The notes under the pieces were generated by a model. It searched no databases. It worked only from the letters and a program-made list of their open reading frames with translations, and was not told where the DNA came from. Both the position numbers and the translations under genes were made by a program. A stretch of DNA of 64,000 nt from Diorhabda sublineata (lineage: Eukaryota; Arthropoda; Insecta; Coleoptera; Chrysomelidae). Position 1 is the first letter of the stretch, and every line of letters begins with the position of its first letter. The stretch is taken from positions 27,604,294-27,668,293 of the forward strand of contig NC_079474.1 in NCBI RefSeq assembly GCF_026230105.1, given 5' to 3'. Positions 48,331 to 61,109 of this stretch are shown one piece after another.

Positions 48331-51300
48331 TCATTTTATGTATGTCGTTATATCTTTCCATTCGATGAAACAATATACGCCTTAATACTGTTTCTTTTCA
48401 CTTAATTTCAATTTCCCTTCTGAAATTTCTATCTTACTTCCCTAGGAGTGATTGAGATTTTTTTCAGATATTTCGATATCAAACTAAGAAATTTAGTATC
48501 TCAGATCATCTTTGACATTTTCATATTTCCATTCTTCTACAGGGTCTTGATCAGTCTCATTATTTCTTGTGCGAAAAATCCAAAATTTTCTCTTTTATAT
48601 TCATGTTGAACGTTTTCATCAGGATGTAAAAAATGCAATATGGGTAATTAGTCCTTGGTACTATCCTTCACACTTCTTTCCATCAAACTAGGCTTTTGAA
48701 AAGACTAAAAAACGAAATTTCGCGTAATGTTGAATAGCAGTTTACATATATAAGCGGTCAGATTGTTGATAGAAATATCACGCGCCCCACGGGTTATTTT
48801 TAATCTGAACAGGTATTTACCTGTTCTATACAGTTCACTACAGCGCAGCTCACCATCTTTCAGTAATTCTTCGAAAGAGTTGAGAGACAAAGGTATGGTG
48901 CTATGATATACAAACGTATCAATATATGGACGACGCCCAGTTGTCGTATCTGACCTCTAGATGGCGCTCGAGTTAAAGAGGGCAAAAAATTCAACCCGTG
49001 AACCCCAAGAATACAGCTCTCTTTAGATACAAAAAATACCTTGTGGTGACCTATGGTGAGATAACAAACCTAACGGAAACAAGACTATAAATTAAGCATT
49101 CATGAAAGCATGCAGACTGGGATAGTAATGACACATTTACAGAAGAAGTGGAGAAGATAATACACTGTGATAAATAACAAGGTAGATGCCAATTGTAGAC
49201 ATGAAGGGGGGAATATCAAAAACAAAAGAAGGAAAATTGTGGAGGGAAATAGTAGAAAGAACTAAGTAACACTTAAATATTTAGATGAACAGGAAAAGAC
49301 TGACGGACTTATTCTCCATGATTAATGGATCAATATGACATCCTCTTATGGTGAGACTATAATTTCCAAGGAATCATCACGTATGATGGTGAAAAAGCTA
49401 TAAGGTATTTTTCAGCAGTGTTTAAAAGTTGTCATAGCTTTCGTTGAAGTAAAGTGTAAGCTCCTTGTCTGAATTATTCTTTCATTATCCCATTGGCTTC
49501 TTCTTTCACCATGATAATATATGGATTTAGTATCATTTTAGGAATTCATTTTAAAATCACTTTTTGGGATACCCATCTAATGCACCCAAGAGAAAGACAA
49601 ATGAATAACATTATCTTGAAGCATTGGTAATTTTGACACATGCGTAAACAGTGAATATTCTATTCTACTTAAATTTTGTCTATAAAGGATAGACTGATAC
49701 GATTAGTCAAGTAATAAATTTATACTTAACGGCTTTTATTTCAAATTTTGATTATATCTAAAAATTTTGCTAGCAAAGAGCTTCATGGTTCCCTGCGATT
49801 GTACAGGCTTGTCATGTAGTAAAATTTCAGGAGCATGTTTGGACACGAACATGATGCCATTCGCGTTAAATCGCGTATATGCATCATAGATCAACTTATA
49901 CTATATATTGAAAGAATTAAAGTTAAATTTCGTTGACCTTCAAAATTAATTTTAGTTTATTTACAACTCAAGGAACCCGTTTTTCACCCCAATGGATCGA
50001 TATTAATCACTTTGAAAATCGCTGATCTACATCGTGGGTAAAATGTGTAAGATAAGAGCACCAGTGGCAGACACTTTAATGAGGATATTTCGTTAAAAAA
50101 AAATTTCAAATGAAAAAATTAAGAATATTTTCCATTTTAATGCGGAGCTATTGGGTAGTTAGTACTAAGTAAAATGGTACTTGGGTAAAAATTATTTTTC
50201 AATAACTTTCAGTTTAATTTTTTGCTAATTCGCTGGGATATACTTGGATGGCGACACATGAAACCATTTACATCCGATCTTGCTACTAGTTTCTTGTTCT
50301 GGAGGAAACATTGGGAAAGGTCCCAGGATATTTTCCATGAAGTTTCTTGGTACATGTTTTGTAGCAGTTGCCAGAGGTATATCATTTCTGCAGGCAGAAC
50401 AATTTTTTTGCTTTTTGCTCTATCCCGTATTTATTTTTTATCGACTTTCTGATAAAACATATTCTGCATTGTACCTATAGTCGCTATAACATGTCAACTA
50501 CTGATATGAATCAAAAATATGTGTACCCAATGTCGATATACTACTCATTTTGAAAATAAGGTAACTTTGATTTCAAATCCTGCAGTTAAATGGTTATTAC
50601 CCCAAAGTCAGAAAACTGAAAATATACTCTGAATTTGAATTTTGAGAGTCTGTATTTTTAAGAGTACTTACTGTAGCAAAATCTTATTAGAATCACATAA
50701 TTATCACGTGACATAAACCCAAAGGTGTTTAAATACATGAAGAGGATCCTCTTTCCAATTTACCTATTAATAAGTAGATGAAGACAATTATAGTTTTCTT
50801 AATTTCGAAACTAGAAAGTATCGGCTGTAGGTACACTGTCTACCTCTGATCCTCTTACCTTATTTCAATAAATTGTTATTTAAGTTATACTGACGTAACC
50901 TTGTATGTTTTATGCAATTTTGATAAACATTTATTAGGTTATTTTAATTAGTATTGCATTTAAAATGATTACTATAACATAATAATGAATAATATTCAAA
51001 ATAGAATTAATTGCCTCTACACAAATTTGTATTTATTTGTTCGAGTTCAAAGTAAATTCAATAGCAGCATCAGTTTATTTATATCTGTGGTGTAAATTTT
51101 CATGCAGATAATGAGAGGTAGTTATAGAAATAGTAGATATTTACTGTTCAAATAGAAATTGGATTACACAGAATCTATAGAATAATCATTTATTAAACTC
51201 AAAGGACTCGATAGTTTAAACAATTTATTACAAGATGAAACTCAATTTAGCTTTAGCAATAAAAGACTTTATTCTTATTGTAACAGTTAAAAACACGTTT

Positions 51301-52775
51301 CGGTTTCTAAACATTGACTAAATTTTATTATCTCCATTGTAAATTGCATTAAGCGAAAAAAAAACGATTAAAAATCACCAAACAATCACATTTCTATAAC
51401 GCATAGATTAATCGAAAATTAACAATAAGGTTTAGCCAATCAAAGCTTGTAGAACGATTAAGTTCCTTCCTATAGAGCGATCGAGAGAGCCATAAAAGTA
51501 TTTAGCTGCTGCCGCATTTTTGAATTTACTTTTGTTTCTACAACGTACTTGAAGGTTTTCCGGCGCATATTATTATAGATCGTTGAATTTTTTGGCGTTT
51601 TTAGAGGGTAAAATGCTTCTTATTTATTTTAATTGCGATCGAAATAACTGGCATGCGAACGTTTTGGAACACCCTGTATAAAGGCACAAAACAACCCCTA
51701 ACAAGAAGAAGGGAAAGCAATGATATAAAACTATTAGCAAAAACCGTATGTACATATTTCGGGATAAATTCAACAATTTTTGTCTACTCCCATTAAATGG
51801 GCCTGATAATAGGCGCGTAGATCATCTTTCTTTGCCTCGAATCTATTTTATCACGAAAGTAATAATAGAAAGGAAAATATTGGAAGACTTTAAAGTGAAA
51901 AAGTTCCCCGTCAAGGAGGCTCTCTATCTAGTATTCTATTCCACTATTTAAACATTTCGAGTTGCTGAACGGTTTTAAATTTTGGGTCTCGTTAACACAC
52001 ACGATTTCGTCTTGTTCAGAGTCTTTAATATTCAATTAATCCTCTTCCAAAAACTTGATGTCGTCTGACTATTTGTCGATAAAAACTAACGAATGAACGT
52101 AACTACAGGGAGTTAACAAAGTTATCTCCTTGTCTTATCCCTGTCATAATCTCTACTTTGTAAAGTTCCGTTCTAGGTTTGATCTGATTTGATTTGTATT
52201 CAATTGTACACTTTCTGAATTGAAACAGCGTCATTTTGAGAAACAGACTCGATGTCTAGGAGGCTTTCTCAGGTTGCTTTTACGATCTTTCTTGGGCACT
52301 AGCTGCTACAGCAACTAAACAAAACCCTTATGTATAATACAAACTTTGGTACCAGGCTACTTAGACTTATCCAAGTGTAGACTTGAACTAAGCAAATTTA
52401 TATAGTTTTCTCTTTTATTATGTTTTCAGGATGAAATATTTGATTTTAAAAGAGAGAAATCTGGGAAATATTGTTTGAATTTAGTAATGCCATTATCAGT
52501 TGGTAGAAATTTAGACGTCCTTCGAGTCCGTTGCGGTTTATTTATATCTTACGGCCTCGCCGATCATATGAAAAGATCTGTTGCCCTTTGAAAATCATAA
52601 AATAAAGAGTAGGTAGCGATAAATGTCCATTTTATTGACTTTATTACATTTGAACGAGAAAATATTTCATTTTATTAATCGTTTTCCGATCATAATTTAG
52701 CAGTAATCTGTTTTTCATTACCGATATTGAGAAAATTTTGATCGATTTCAAGCATATATTCAACGTCATTGTATA
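48331..52775. other. long intronic stretch, no gene recognised
   Basis: Read on both strands. Overlapping short frames at 50220-50550 fall in a slightly GC-richer patch that I cannot assign. A GGAACACCCTGTATA motif at about 51665, common at insect repeat ends, is isolated. Confidence 0.4.
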
Positions 52776-53240
52776 CAGAGGTCGGTATAAGTCAGGCCGG
52801 AAATTTCCATTACGAGAAAAAAATGCTGCGTTAAAATGAATTTATAAAAATAAATTTCAAAAGGGATTCGAAAAAGGATTACTGTAAGTGTTGAAATTGA
52901 TCAATGGGAAATTCTTCTTCAATTGCAGTTCGAACGTGGGGAAGGGTGCGTGGTCCTCTTGCAAAAACGCGGTCCTTTATAAGTTCCCCACGGCTAGAAA
53001 TCATAAGGTGTCAGGTCACATGACCATGCGAGGCACTCAGCGATTCCTCGCCTGCTTACCCATTCTCCAAAATGAACATTATGATGTAGTGCAGCAAAAC
53101 GAAATGAAGGATGTTCGCGAGTGTTAGATCGATAAGATCGACCAGTCACGTTACTCTAAAAAAGTATGGACTCAAGAGACCTTCTGCATGGATACCTCTG
53201 CGATTTTTCGAAAGCGTTGTCTGACTTACACCGACCTCAA
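52776..53240 (-). mobile_element. 465-bp Tc1/mariner-superfamily element with transposase relic
   Basis: Terminal repeats of 20 bp, GAGGTCGGTATAAGTCAGGC at 52778 and its inverse GAGGTCGGTGTAAGTCAGAC ending at 53238 (two mismatches), are flanked by TA at 52774-52775 and 53241-53242. The minus strand inside reads WVSRRGIAECLAWSCDLTPY followed by DF, a stop, and PWGTYKG, then RFCKRTT or, frameshifted, VFARGPRTLP and RTAIEEEFPI. This matches the end of a common insect DDE transposase ('W-x-GRRGxxEWPxRSPDLTPxDFFLWGxLK'). The first two catalytic residues are deleted; the last D is present. Non-autonomous derivative. Confidence 0.8.
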
Positions 53241-55732
53241 TATACCAGGTGGTCAGATAATGCAAAGTAGTGCTGTGCACTAAAGTGACCGAAAGGAGAT
53301 TGGAAAATATTATCATCATTTTGTTTCACCCTTATATTTAGTTCAAAATTTTCGGATGTTATAGTTATTTTCACCAATCGTATCAATTTCTGTGGTACTG
53401 TCAGTTATTCCATGTCTTCTATAATTGCCTTCCTTCGTTTTCCGATTTTCATTCTGCCAATGGTTATATTCACTTGAGGTAGTGCATAAAATAACATACT
53501 GAAAAATAAAGCTTAACTAAATAATAAAAAAATTAATTGCTTCCTTGACATGTTAGGAGAGTATCACCCTCTTAGAAATGTTTTACCAGAGGATTACCGA
53601 AAAAACTTGTAGCCCTTAACGATCAACAAAAAGTTGTGCGTTTTATTTTATAGATTGAGGATGTTCTGCCACTGCCGTCCAGTCTTATCTTCAAGGATGA
53701 CACTTGGTTAAGCCTCTCAAAAAATAGGCCTTGACTAAATTATCAAAAATATCACTAGCTGTTAAACTTTATTCGTGTTATTAGTAGTAAGTGCAGGTTT
53801 TTCAACGTTTTTTTCAATAAATACAAATATATTAGGTTTAATATTAGTCGCATTTTCAAAATGCCTACTTAAAATGTTTCATTACACACACTCTCCCGTT
53901 CTCTTGTTCTTATATAGCAAATTCCAACTTCTTTACAACTCTGCACGATTTTATTTATGTGTCCAGAACTTCCTTATGCTTCTTTTTTTAACCGTATAAA
54001 GTAATTCGAAAGTTACAAATTTATTATTGTACAGAATTGTAAATCTCGCTGCTAAATTGGTCTTTTATTTCGAGACGTAATGTTTCAGCTGTAGAACCCG
54101 GTCGATGAAGTGGTAATTTATCGATTGTGCCTTCTGTAAAAAAAGTTAAATGTTAGATATCATGCGTAAGTTCACCATTTTCTTTTTTCTTTTTTAAAGA
54201 AGTTGTACATTTGTTATACTGATGTCACGAGATGCCGCTACGCTATACTTGTAGGGTAACTTTTCTTTTCCCGCACAAAACCGTTTGAGTGTGATAGCTT
54301 TAGCCTTACACAGGTTTATACTAAATGATTTTATATAGACACAAATGTATTTACATTTTTAATTTTCCTTCCACTTCCCGAGTCCTTTATTACGAAATTG
54401 GGAATATATTGGATACGTTATTTGATGAAGACTTTATGACATAATGATCGTCATTTAATTTTTTTGATATTTACTTCGTTTTTGTGAAAAAATTTTTTGT
54501 GGATCACTTTTACAAATAAAACGCAACCTCTAGCGTTTGCTAACAAGTTTTGTAAAAAATTAGTAGTTTGATACTAAGGCAGTTAAATATTGTTGCTTAG
54601 AAATTTTTCAATCCTTTCAGAATAGTATATTATATAGTAGAGCACACCATATTTTTTAAAAAAGGGAAGTACAGAATAGCTGAATGACTTAGCCACAAAT
54701 TCAGCATTCACACGTATTGGAGCTAGTCTCAATTATTTAATAGAAGATTGATGCGGTTGGTTGGGCGTTGTCCTTTATCAGTGTGAAACAGTCCCTCACG
54801 AAGCCAATATATAACACTTCATGTATCTCCTAGATCAAATCGCCTAGACGAGAATAAGATACGAACTGAATACCAGGTTTTTCTTCCAAACAGTAATCAA
54901 CCCACTCCATAGGTCATTTTTCGTTTAATACAAATTTTTACAATGCTTTTGCATGTCTTAGTCCAATTTTCTGCATTCATAGTTTCAAATAAGTTCTAAG
55001 TTTATCTGAAGCACGATCCTCCTTTATTCTAGTGTTCAGTCAACGTGACTGCAAGTTTATCGATGATCGAAGATCAATTTTGGACCATTAGCGAGTTTTC
55101 GCCTACTCACAATCACGACACGGACATAGCCAAGTCGCTGTTTGCAATTGAGCACCAATCAAGAGTCGAATTCTCTATGATGATCTAGCTCTGAAGCTGC
55201 CTGATTTCTTCTGAAACCCCATAATACATCGCATTATTGTTGATCGACATAAATGAAAATGTCTGCAGGCGTAACTCAACATTTCCAATGGATAAATAAA
55301 TATTGGTGTTCAAATATTCTGTGGACATCATTTCTGTAGAGCCTCTGTGTCTACGGAAGTGATACCGGTCTACGAAAATAGTTTTCGAACCAATAGTTTA
55401 TTTTTTAGTTATGCATAAAGTCATTCTGTGTATTTAAATTTCCGATTAAAATACAAATGGAAAAGAAAACTTAGGGAAAAGCTGAGAACAGAAACAAACT
55501 TAGGAAACATGTGAGAACAAAAAACTCAGCATGTCAAAAGCTGGGAAAAATTTTAAGCAAGATAAACAGAAGTATGGAAAAATAAAAAAAATGGAAAGAT
55601 ATAGAAAAAAAAAAGGATTGGTAATAGGTATAATATATTTAGTCGAAGAGCCCAAAGAACAAAAAAAAAGAATTGACGAGACGAACCAAACAATATAAAT
55701 AGAAGAAAAAGAATAAGCGGCATTTTAACAAT
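53241..55732. other. intronic stretch, no gene recognised
   Basis: AT-rich. A less AT-rich patch at about 54740-55360 has no motif I can name. Confidence 0.4.
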
Positions 55733-55963
55733 ATGTTACAAATAAATTCTTCACCGCCTATTCCCGAACGAGCGATTAAATTTATCCCAGTATTGTCAAG
55801 TACTAGCAGAATCGCTTCAAGAAAAAAAATTGCTAGGAGAAAAGGAAAACAAAATGATTCAATAAAATTGCTGAAAGCGCCTAAAGCAAGCAAAAATAAA
55901 TATAAATCTTTTTATAAGGCAATCAACCACACTCTCGAGATGGCTCACTTTTCTGTTGATTGA
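55733..55963 (+). CDS. small basic ORF, unrecognised
   Basis: A 76-codon plus frame from an ATG, opening MLQINSSPPIPERAIKFIPV and rich in Lys, Arg and Ser in the middle (ASRKKIARRKGKQ), ending at TGA. No membrane segment, fold motif or family was recognised. A long A-rich block precedes it. It may be chance or the end of a degraded transposon gene. Confidence 0.2.
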   Translation: MLQINSSPPIPERAIKFIPVLSSTSRIASRKKIARRKGKQNDSIKLLKAPKASKNKYKSFYKAINHTLEMAHFSVD

Positions 55964-56485
55964 ATGTAACGACAAGAACATTTTTTTATCATTGTAAAGT
56001 GGAATAAAGATTTGTGCTGTTATGGAATTAAACCAATTATTTGGAATCCAAATAAAGTGGATGATGCGTGGGATCGTATAAATAAACCTTTAATATGGCT
56101 AGATACATCGTCTTGTTTTGGTATTTTTATAGCATCCACCACCTTCTCCGTTTTGACTCCTTTTTATTAATGGGTAATATAAACACAAGAAGTTATTAAA
56201 ATATTGGTACGGAAATAAAATAGCTAATAGCTCTAGCATGTACCTCGCAGATTCTGTACCGGGAATGAGAGGTAGCTCGAAGTGATTTTCTATCATATTA
56301 AAAATATAATTTATACATCTTTATTGTTATAGTACTAATTTGTGAAAATACGCTTTTTCAGCGCTATTTATTCTTATTTGTTGGTCCTTATTTGGGGATC
56401 AATCATAAAAAGAAATTTCCACAAACAGTAGTCTTGGAAAAACAAATCTAAAAAAATCGTTCAAAGTTATAATAATAATCAACTT

Positions 56486-56693
56486 GACCCGCGACGTGAG
56501 ATCAGAAGAAGAGCCTTATATGGGGCCATGGCACGATCAACGATAAATCTAAAAGGTCGGAAAGGGAATTGCACATTGTTAAACATACAATTAATCTAAA
56601 CGTATCTGAAAATTTTACAGATGAACAACAGTGGAAGACATTGACGGCGAATAATTTGGATGAATGTATTGTTACGGAAGTAAGGGTAAATCA
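56486..56693 (+). repeat. 208-bp dispersed repeat, copy A
   Basis: Matches 60641-60848 in the same orientation with high identity and almost no length change, from GACCCGCGAC through CTTATATGGGGCCATGGCAC, GAAAATTTTACAGATGAAC and ACATTGACGGCGAATAA to the GGTAAATC end. The unit type is not recognised. Confidence 0.8.
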
Positions 56694-56704
56694 AATATTA
56701 CATA

Positions 56705-57230
56705 ACACATCACTCAATAAGTCGTGTAACTAACTAAGAAAAACACATTTTTTTGTCCAAAAATCGATTTTATTCGTCAATTTAATCTCATTCAAGAGCA
56801 ATACAACATTCCAACGATTCTCTAACTTCTCGATGCCGGGCTTATAGAAGGATTGATTCTTCTTTTGAGTTAAATGTCTTAGCGACGAGCATTTTTCTGA
56901 GATTAGCGAATAGATAGTAGTCACTGGAGGCCAGATCTTGGCTATATGGTGGATGAGGAAGGAATTCGAAGTATAATTCGTTCAATTTAACTATCGTTGC
57001 TATCGACTGAATCGGTGCATTGTCTGTGTCTATATAGTGAAACAGTGATGTTTCTTCGACGATATGAGGCCGTTTTTCCTTGATTTTTGTATTCAAACGG
57101 TACAAAACTCTATGTAGCATTCGCTATTGATTGTCTCTCCTTTTTGATGATAGTCGATGAACAATATTCCATGCACATCCCAAAATACTGAAGCCATAAT
57201 CTTTTAAATGCTAGATTAATATCGATGTAC
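56705..57230 (-). mobile_element. mariner transposase, catalytic and C-terminal part
   Basis: Minus-strand reading ASVFWDVHGILFIDYHQKGE, TINSECYIE, then TDNAPIQSIATIVKLNELYF with the second catalytic aspartate, FLPHPPYSQDLASSDYYLFA with the last one, LRKMLVAKTF, and SFYKPGIEKLENRW close to the end. It is about the C-terminal 60% of a mariner protein. The low-coordinate end, CACATCACTCAATAAGTCGTG at 56704 onward, may be the terminal repeat; the other end is lost near 57230. Frameshifts and SQD/ASSD changes show decay. Confidence 0.8.
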
Positions 57231-57459
57231 TAGCGTTTTATATTTTAATTCCTTTTTCGATATTTTATGCTAGAAAAATATATCGAGACACATTTTTTGT
57301 TGTTTTGTCGAGAAACGAGTTGTAGCAGCATAAAAAAGTATTGACTTATTACTAGCAACTGTACTTTAAACAACTATTCTTAACAACAAAATAAATACAC
57401 GAAAAGTTTTTCTCAACGAAAATTACACAAAAACTTGTTTCTTTCTATAAATAACATAC

Positions 57460-57753
57460 TGTAATGTTTCTTCACTTTGACTTTTCATTATAATCGGACT
57501 TCTTAGCTCATCAATAAACTAATATATGTACCCAAAAGTAATTTCTCAATAATACTAGAAAACATACAAACAAATTAATAAAAAGACCTTCCTTGTAATT
57601 AGATCAAATGAGAAAATAATTGAACAACTCTCTGTTGTTTATAAAAAAATATGTGAAAAAACAAACATGAAACTAACATGCGTATTTGCCAAATTTCTAT
57701 TATAACCCAACAGGACCGGTTGCTCGGTCCATGTCGTTGACGAGTTTGTAACA
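57460..57753 (-). mobile_element. solo LTR, Gypsy-like, copy 1 (294 bp)
   Basis: On the minus strand it runs from TGTTACAAACTC to CATTACA and is flanked by an exact 4-bp duplication ATAC (57456-57459, 57754-57757). It is related throughout to the 58505-58943 copy (AGGACCGG, GAGTTTGTAACA, TATAT and CTAGAAAA blocks in order). TG...CA termini and a 4-bp duplication are hallmarks of Ty3/Gypsy LTRs. No internal retroelement region lies next to it. Confidence 0.65.
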
Positions 57754-58237
57754 ATACATATCGGGTTTCCGATTTTGAATAATATAAAATTTAAAAAAAA
57801 TTATCAAAAGCCTAGGTGCTAATTGCATTTGATTATATTGACGAATCGCTTTTCGATGAAAATACCGAATGTCAATAGCAACGGCACCGGTTATTTTGCC
57901 GCGTACTGTTTACCGTTTGTTCGTGTATATACCCGCAAATGCAGTTTACGCTAATAAGCCCGAATCCGTATCGTATGAACGTGCTCTCATACCACACTTG
58001 TGTTGTGAGATAAGAAAAACTTAGTTTATCTGAAAAAAATATCCGGCTTATCTTATAAACGTGTACAATTAATGCTGTTCTACATGTTTTACATGTTGCC
58101 GTTAAACTTTCTAGTATTATCAGTCGAAACAAATTTTATTAGGTTAAAATAGTTGACGGCATGTTAATTTCCACTTATCGTATAGGTATTTAACCTAAAC
58201 TTATTTTAAAAATATATAAAGGTCATGCTACTTATCA

Positions 58238-58238
<1 letters not shown>

Positions 58239-58310
<72 letters not shown>
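58239..58310. repeat. (TA)n microsatellite, 72 bp
   Basis: Uninterrupted TA repeat, directly visible. Confidence 0.97.
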
Positions 58311-58311
<1 letters not shown>

Positions 58312-58504
58312 GTTTGGGTACGTACTAATTCATTAAGTAGACCATGTTAAATTCAATATTTTTCCCACAATTATACTATTTTTCATTTTAAATGCCGATG
58401 TTGTTTAATTGTATTTGGAAATGACACAATGATGTTATCGTTGATTTTTTTAAATAGATGTAGATCTTCTATTGTCTCAATTGGAAAATCTTTTAATAAT
58501 GTAT

Positions 58505-58943
58505 TGTAATGTTTTTCGTATTTATTAACACTCTTTCTATTCGTCGAGTGAATTATAGTTTATTTCAGAAACACTATACACTACACTACACTAACTTATA
58601 GTAATTCACTTATCACTATCACTCAATAATTTATTTAAATTCTCGATTACTTTCTATTTCGGTCTGTTCACTACGACTATTTATCATAAACTGAACTTAA
58701 TTGCGCTACATAAACTCCTTATATATCCAAAAATAATTCTCCAAAGATCTAGAAAAATAAACAAAACAAGTAAATAAATGGATCTTTAGATCTAGAAAAT
58801 TATTCAAAAGAAACAATGTAAATAAACCGCTTGTTATAAAAAGTTACATAAAAACAAATATCAAACTAATTCTGGGTATTTCACCTTCCCCTATAACTAT
58901 ATTCAAGCAGGACCGGCTCCAGGGCAGAGATGAGTTTGTAACA
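58505..58943 (-). mobile_element. solo LTR, Gypsy-like, copy 2 (439 bp)
   Basis: Minus strand again begins TGTTACAAACTC and ends CATTACA. In this direction it carries a promoter-like GGATATATAAGG near the middle and two AATAAA-type signals (GAAATAAAC, TTAATAAAT) near the 3' side, as expected for U3-R-U5. Flanks GTAT and GTAG match three of four. It is longer than copy 1, which has internal deletions. Confidence 0.65.
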
Positions 58944-58947
58944 GTAG

Positions 58948-60640
58948 TGAGTAATCTCAAACTTAACTAACTCTTACACAGGGAAAATGGGAGATATATT
59001 TTATCAGTTTTTAAACAGTATAAAAAAAGTACAACCGCAAACTGATTTACTGAGGCGAATTTTAAAGGAGTGTTTATAATACCCATTCCCACGATAACAG
59101 TAAAGAATTTTACTAGTACTCCGGTAAGAAATCTAAGTGTCGCTAATGAACACATACTCTTGGAAGCATTCAGATGAAAAAGCCGGCTGATTATTTCAAA
59201 GAAGTCGCTTTACTAAATATTTGATTTCACTTATGGTTATGACTTTCTGGCGACCATTTGAGGTAAACGATATAGTGTCGAATAGTGAAAAATGAAAAAT
59301 CAGAGTTTGGATATGAAAATTAAACTTATAAATCATACACCAAAAAAAGAAACTGAAGAAAACTGATGTTATGTGACTAGGTGATATATGACTTGTGCCT
59401 TAAATACCTATTTCTTGAAAGGTCTCTTAACAATAAACTTTTCTACCAACACATTCGTCTTTCACTTTATGAATAACTTAAAGATAATTTTATTAACTTC
59501 GAATCTAATCCGGTTTGGGAACTGTAGATTTTGCATAAATCTTTGATTTTAAATAACCCCTTAGAGGAAAATCTAGAAGAACACTGGTATCAAAACTGGC
59601 GAGAACTGATATAATTGCAGATAACGATCCACTCAAAAAATGAGGATAAATAATTGTGTGTTAATTATACCACTCGGAAATTATTCTTTTCTTCTACGTT
59701 TACATTTTCCCATATACCAATACTAAACTGTATTGAATGCTGCGGAAGAGGCACAATCTACTGATTGGCTTCAATATTATCGTATCTCATCAAAGGTTCT
59801 AGAGGTGCAACAACATCGAACTCAGTCATTGGTTTACATCTCTCTCCTTGCAATTGCATGTTATTAGATGTTAATTTCCACAAAAAGGTCTATCTTCGTT
59901 ACGTTAATCGAAGAAGATGTAGCTTAATTTTTATCGCGGCATTGGCCAGAACACTTATTGCTTTGTCTTTGATCCGACCTGCCTCATGGGAATAGATCTT
60001 TTAGCTCGAGGTTAAAATTCACTATACTCTCAACATTGCAATTGAGAAGAAAAAAAGAGCTGATATGACCACGTTCTAATTCAGCTGACAAAAATTTTGT
60101 AGTCGTAAATGATGGTGCGGAACACCACAATGTCAAACTTCTTTTTGATTTGCGTAGCGTATTGCCTTTTAAAAATAAATATTTTCAGAAAAATCTTCAC
60201 AAATACCCATATACAATTGTCAAACAAAAACTAAGCCTCCAAAACTTACTTTGATAAGTGCTGATGTATTTAGGTTGAGGTCAGCAACCTTCATAGAACG
60301 TATTAACGATGATATTGGTATACTTGTATTTTTGAGGTCTATGAGAAAAGGATCAAACTTTTAATGGATAGAATTATATTAAAAAACATAAGATAAAAAG
60401 TTTTGTTCAAAATTTTATACAAATTTTGTATTCAAACGGGAAGAAATGCAGTTTCTATCATTTTCACCTCTTCCAAACATTCAATTAGTTTATTCTTTAC
60501 CAATAACGTAAATATATATCAAATGTCCCGTATACTTATATCTTAGAAAAGGTATTATTTTTTGTTTGAATTCTCTTGGAGGATAAGCAAGAATCCGTTT
60601 CTTTTGTCCGCAAAGAATGGACATTGCCCTTTGCATCCAC
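58948..60640. other. intronic stretch, no gene recognised
   Basis: AT-rich. A 76-codon plus frame at 59765-59995 in a slightly GC-richer patch is unassigned. Confidence 0.4.
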
Positions 60641-60848
60641 GACCCGCGACTTGAGAACCGATGAAGAACCTTATATGGGGCCATGGCACGATCAACGATA
60701 AGTCTAAAAGGTCAAATCGGGAATTTTACATTGTTAACTATACAATTACTCTAAACGTGTCTGAAAATTTTACAGATGAACGACAGCGGAAAACATTGAC
60801 GGCGAATAAACAGGATGGCTTTTTTCGTCACGGAAGTACGGTAAATCC
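60641..60848 (+). repeat. 208-bp dispersed repeat, copy B
   Basis: Partner of 56486-56693. Just upstream on the minus strand a 64-codon frame (MAPYKVLHRFSSRGSWMQRA...) runs out of the repeat into unique sequence; not recognised. Confidence 0.8.
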
Positions 60849-61109
60849 AATGAAATTATAAAAAAGAGACTTTGATTCTATATTCACATAGATTTTCATT
60901 AATCACATTATTGTTTATTTGTATTTAAGATTATAATACTATCGAAAATATTTTCTTCTGCTTAAATTACTCACTTTCGAGAACGTAAAACTTTACGCGT
61001 TAGTGCGTAAAGAAAGTCATTACTAAGGTCTCCGTATGCCTTGTTATGCATAGAAGGCGCCCTTGACAATACTCCACACAACGCTGTTAAAAAAGCTTCA
61101 GATGCGAGA

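Noticed and set aside
51660..51680. GGAACACCCTGTATA motif as a transposon end
   Set aside because: Common insect repeat-end motif, but no partner end or element boundary could be found.
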